Positions 14,262 through 14,283 of a stretch of 14,283 nucleotides of DNA are shown here, in pieces. The translations under genes and the position numbers were made by a program. Source of the DNA: JBFXDI01 sp050181295 (GTDB lineage Bacteria > Pseudomonadota > Alphaproteobacteria > Rhizobiales > Aestuariivirgaceae); contig JBFXDI010000108.1 in NCBI GenBank assembly GCA_050181295.1, positions 1 through 14,283 on the forward strand, in the 5' to 3' direction. Within the stretch, counting starts at the first letter, position 1. Each line of letters begins with the position of its first letter. The notes under the pieces were generated by a model that ran no database searches, was not told the DNA's origin, and was given only the letters and a program-made list of their open reading frames with translations.

Positions 14262-14283
14262 AGATCGGAAGAGCGTCGTGTAG
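14262..14283 (+). other. Illumina TruSeq adapter sequence at the contig end (artefact)
   Basis: The last 22 bases begin AGATCGGAAGAGC, the common Illumina adapter stem, and continue GTCGTGTAG, exactly the start of the adapter that carries the read-1 primer site. A 22-base exact match placed precisely at the end of the window, interrupting the conserved cbbL frame right after the LEHG codons, cannot be coding sequence. It is untrimmed adapter read-through. Confidence 0.95.

Overview
The window is GC-rich (roughly two thirds GC by eye) and tightly packed. Its gene content points to an alphaproteobacterium, most likely of the Hyphomicrobiales (Rhizobiales) type. The indicators are a red-type (form IC-like) RuBisCO operon cbbL-cbbS-cbbX, a Gld-type ABC-2 system with DUF4340 proteins, a TerC-family membrane protein and a classical autotransporter. 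The final 22 bases match the Illumina TruSeq adapter, so the right edge is a library or assembly artefact and not genome sequence.

Layout, left to right. (1) 3-209, + strand: C-terminal remnant of a TerC/YjbE-type membrane protein. (2) 347-5063, + strand: a four-gene cluster of ABC ATPase, ABC-2 permease, GldG-like auxiliary protein and membrane-anchored DUF4340 protein, closed by a strong intrinsic terminator at 5071-5103. (3) 5254-6285, + strand: a separately transcribed, secreted paralogue of the DUF4340 protein. (4) 6286-6446: intergenic AGCGAATAG-type inverted repeats, then a perfect 20-bp palindrome just in front of a DUF4287/DUF5655 gene (6447-7028). (5) 7148-10354, - strand: a 1068-residue autotransporter-like protein with a signal peptide, six tandem prealbumin/CnaB-like repeats and a C-terminal beta-barrel. 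(6) 10355-10787: a long, partly AT-rich divergent intergenic region. (7) 10788-11345, + strand: a flavin reductase-family protein. (8) 11350-14261, - strand: a small CxxC protein, a YdeI/OmdA-family protein, then cbbX, cbbS and the 3' part of cbbL. In transcription order the RuBisCO genes come first.

How the parts may work together. The ABC genes form one envelope machine: the cytoplasmic ATPase drives the ABC-2 permease, while the GldG-like and DUF4340 proteins expose large periplasmic domains. The following secreted DUF4340 paralogue probably works in the same compartment. The RuBisCO genes encode Calvin-cycle CO2 fixation, and CbbX is the AAA+ remodelling activase of red-type RuBisCO. The autotransporter is the most unusual gene. 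Each of its six repeats keeps a Lys/Glu/Asn set placed as in CnaB domains that form internal isopeptide bonds, plus a Cys pair. This suggests a doubly cross-linked surface stalk in a Gram-negative cell. No CRISPR array, tRNA, rRNA, IS element or integrase was seen.
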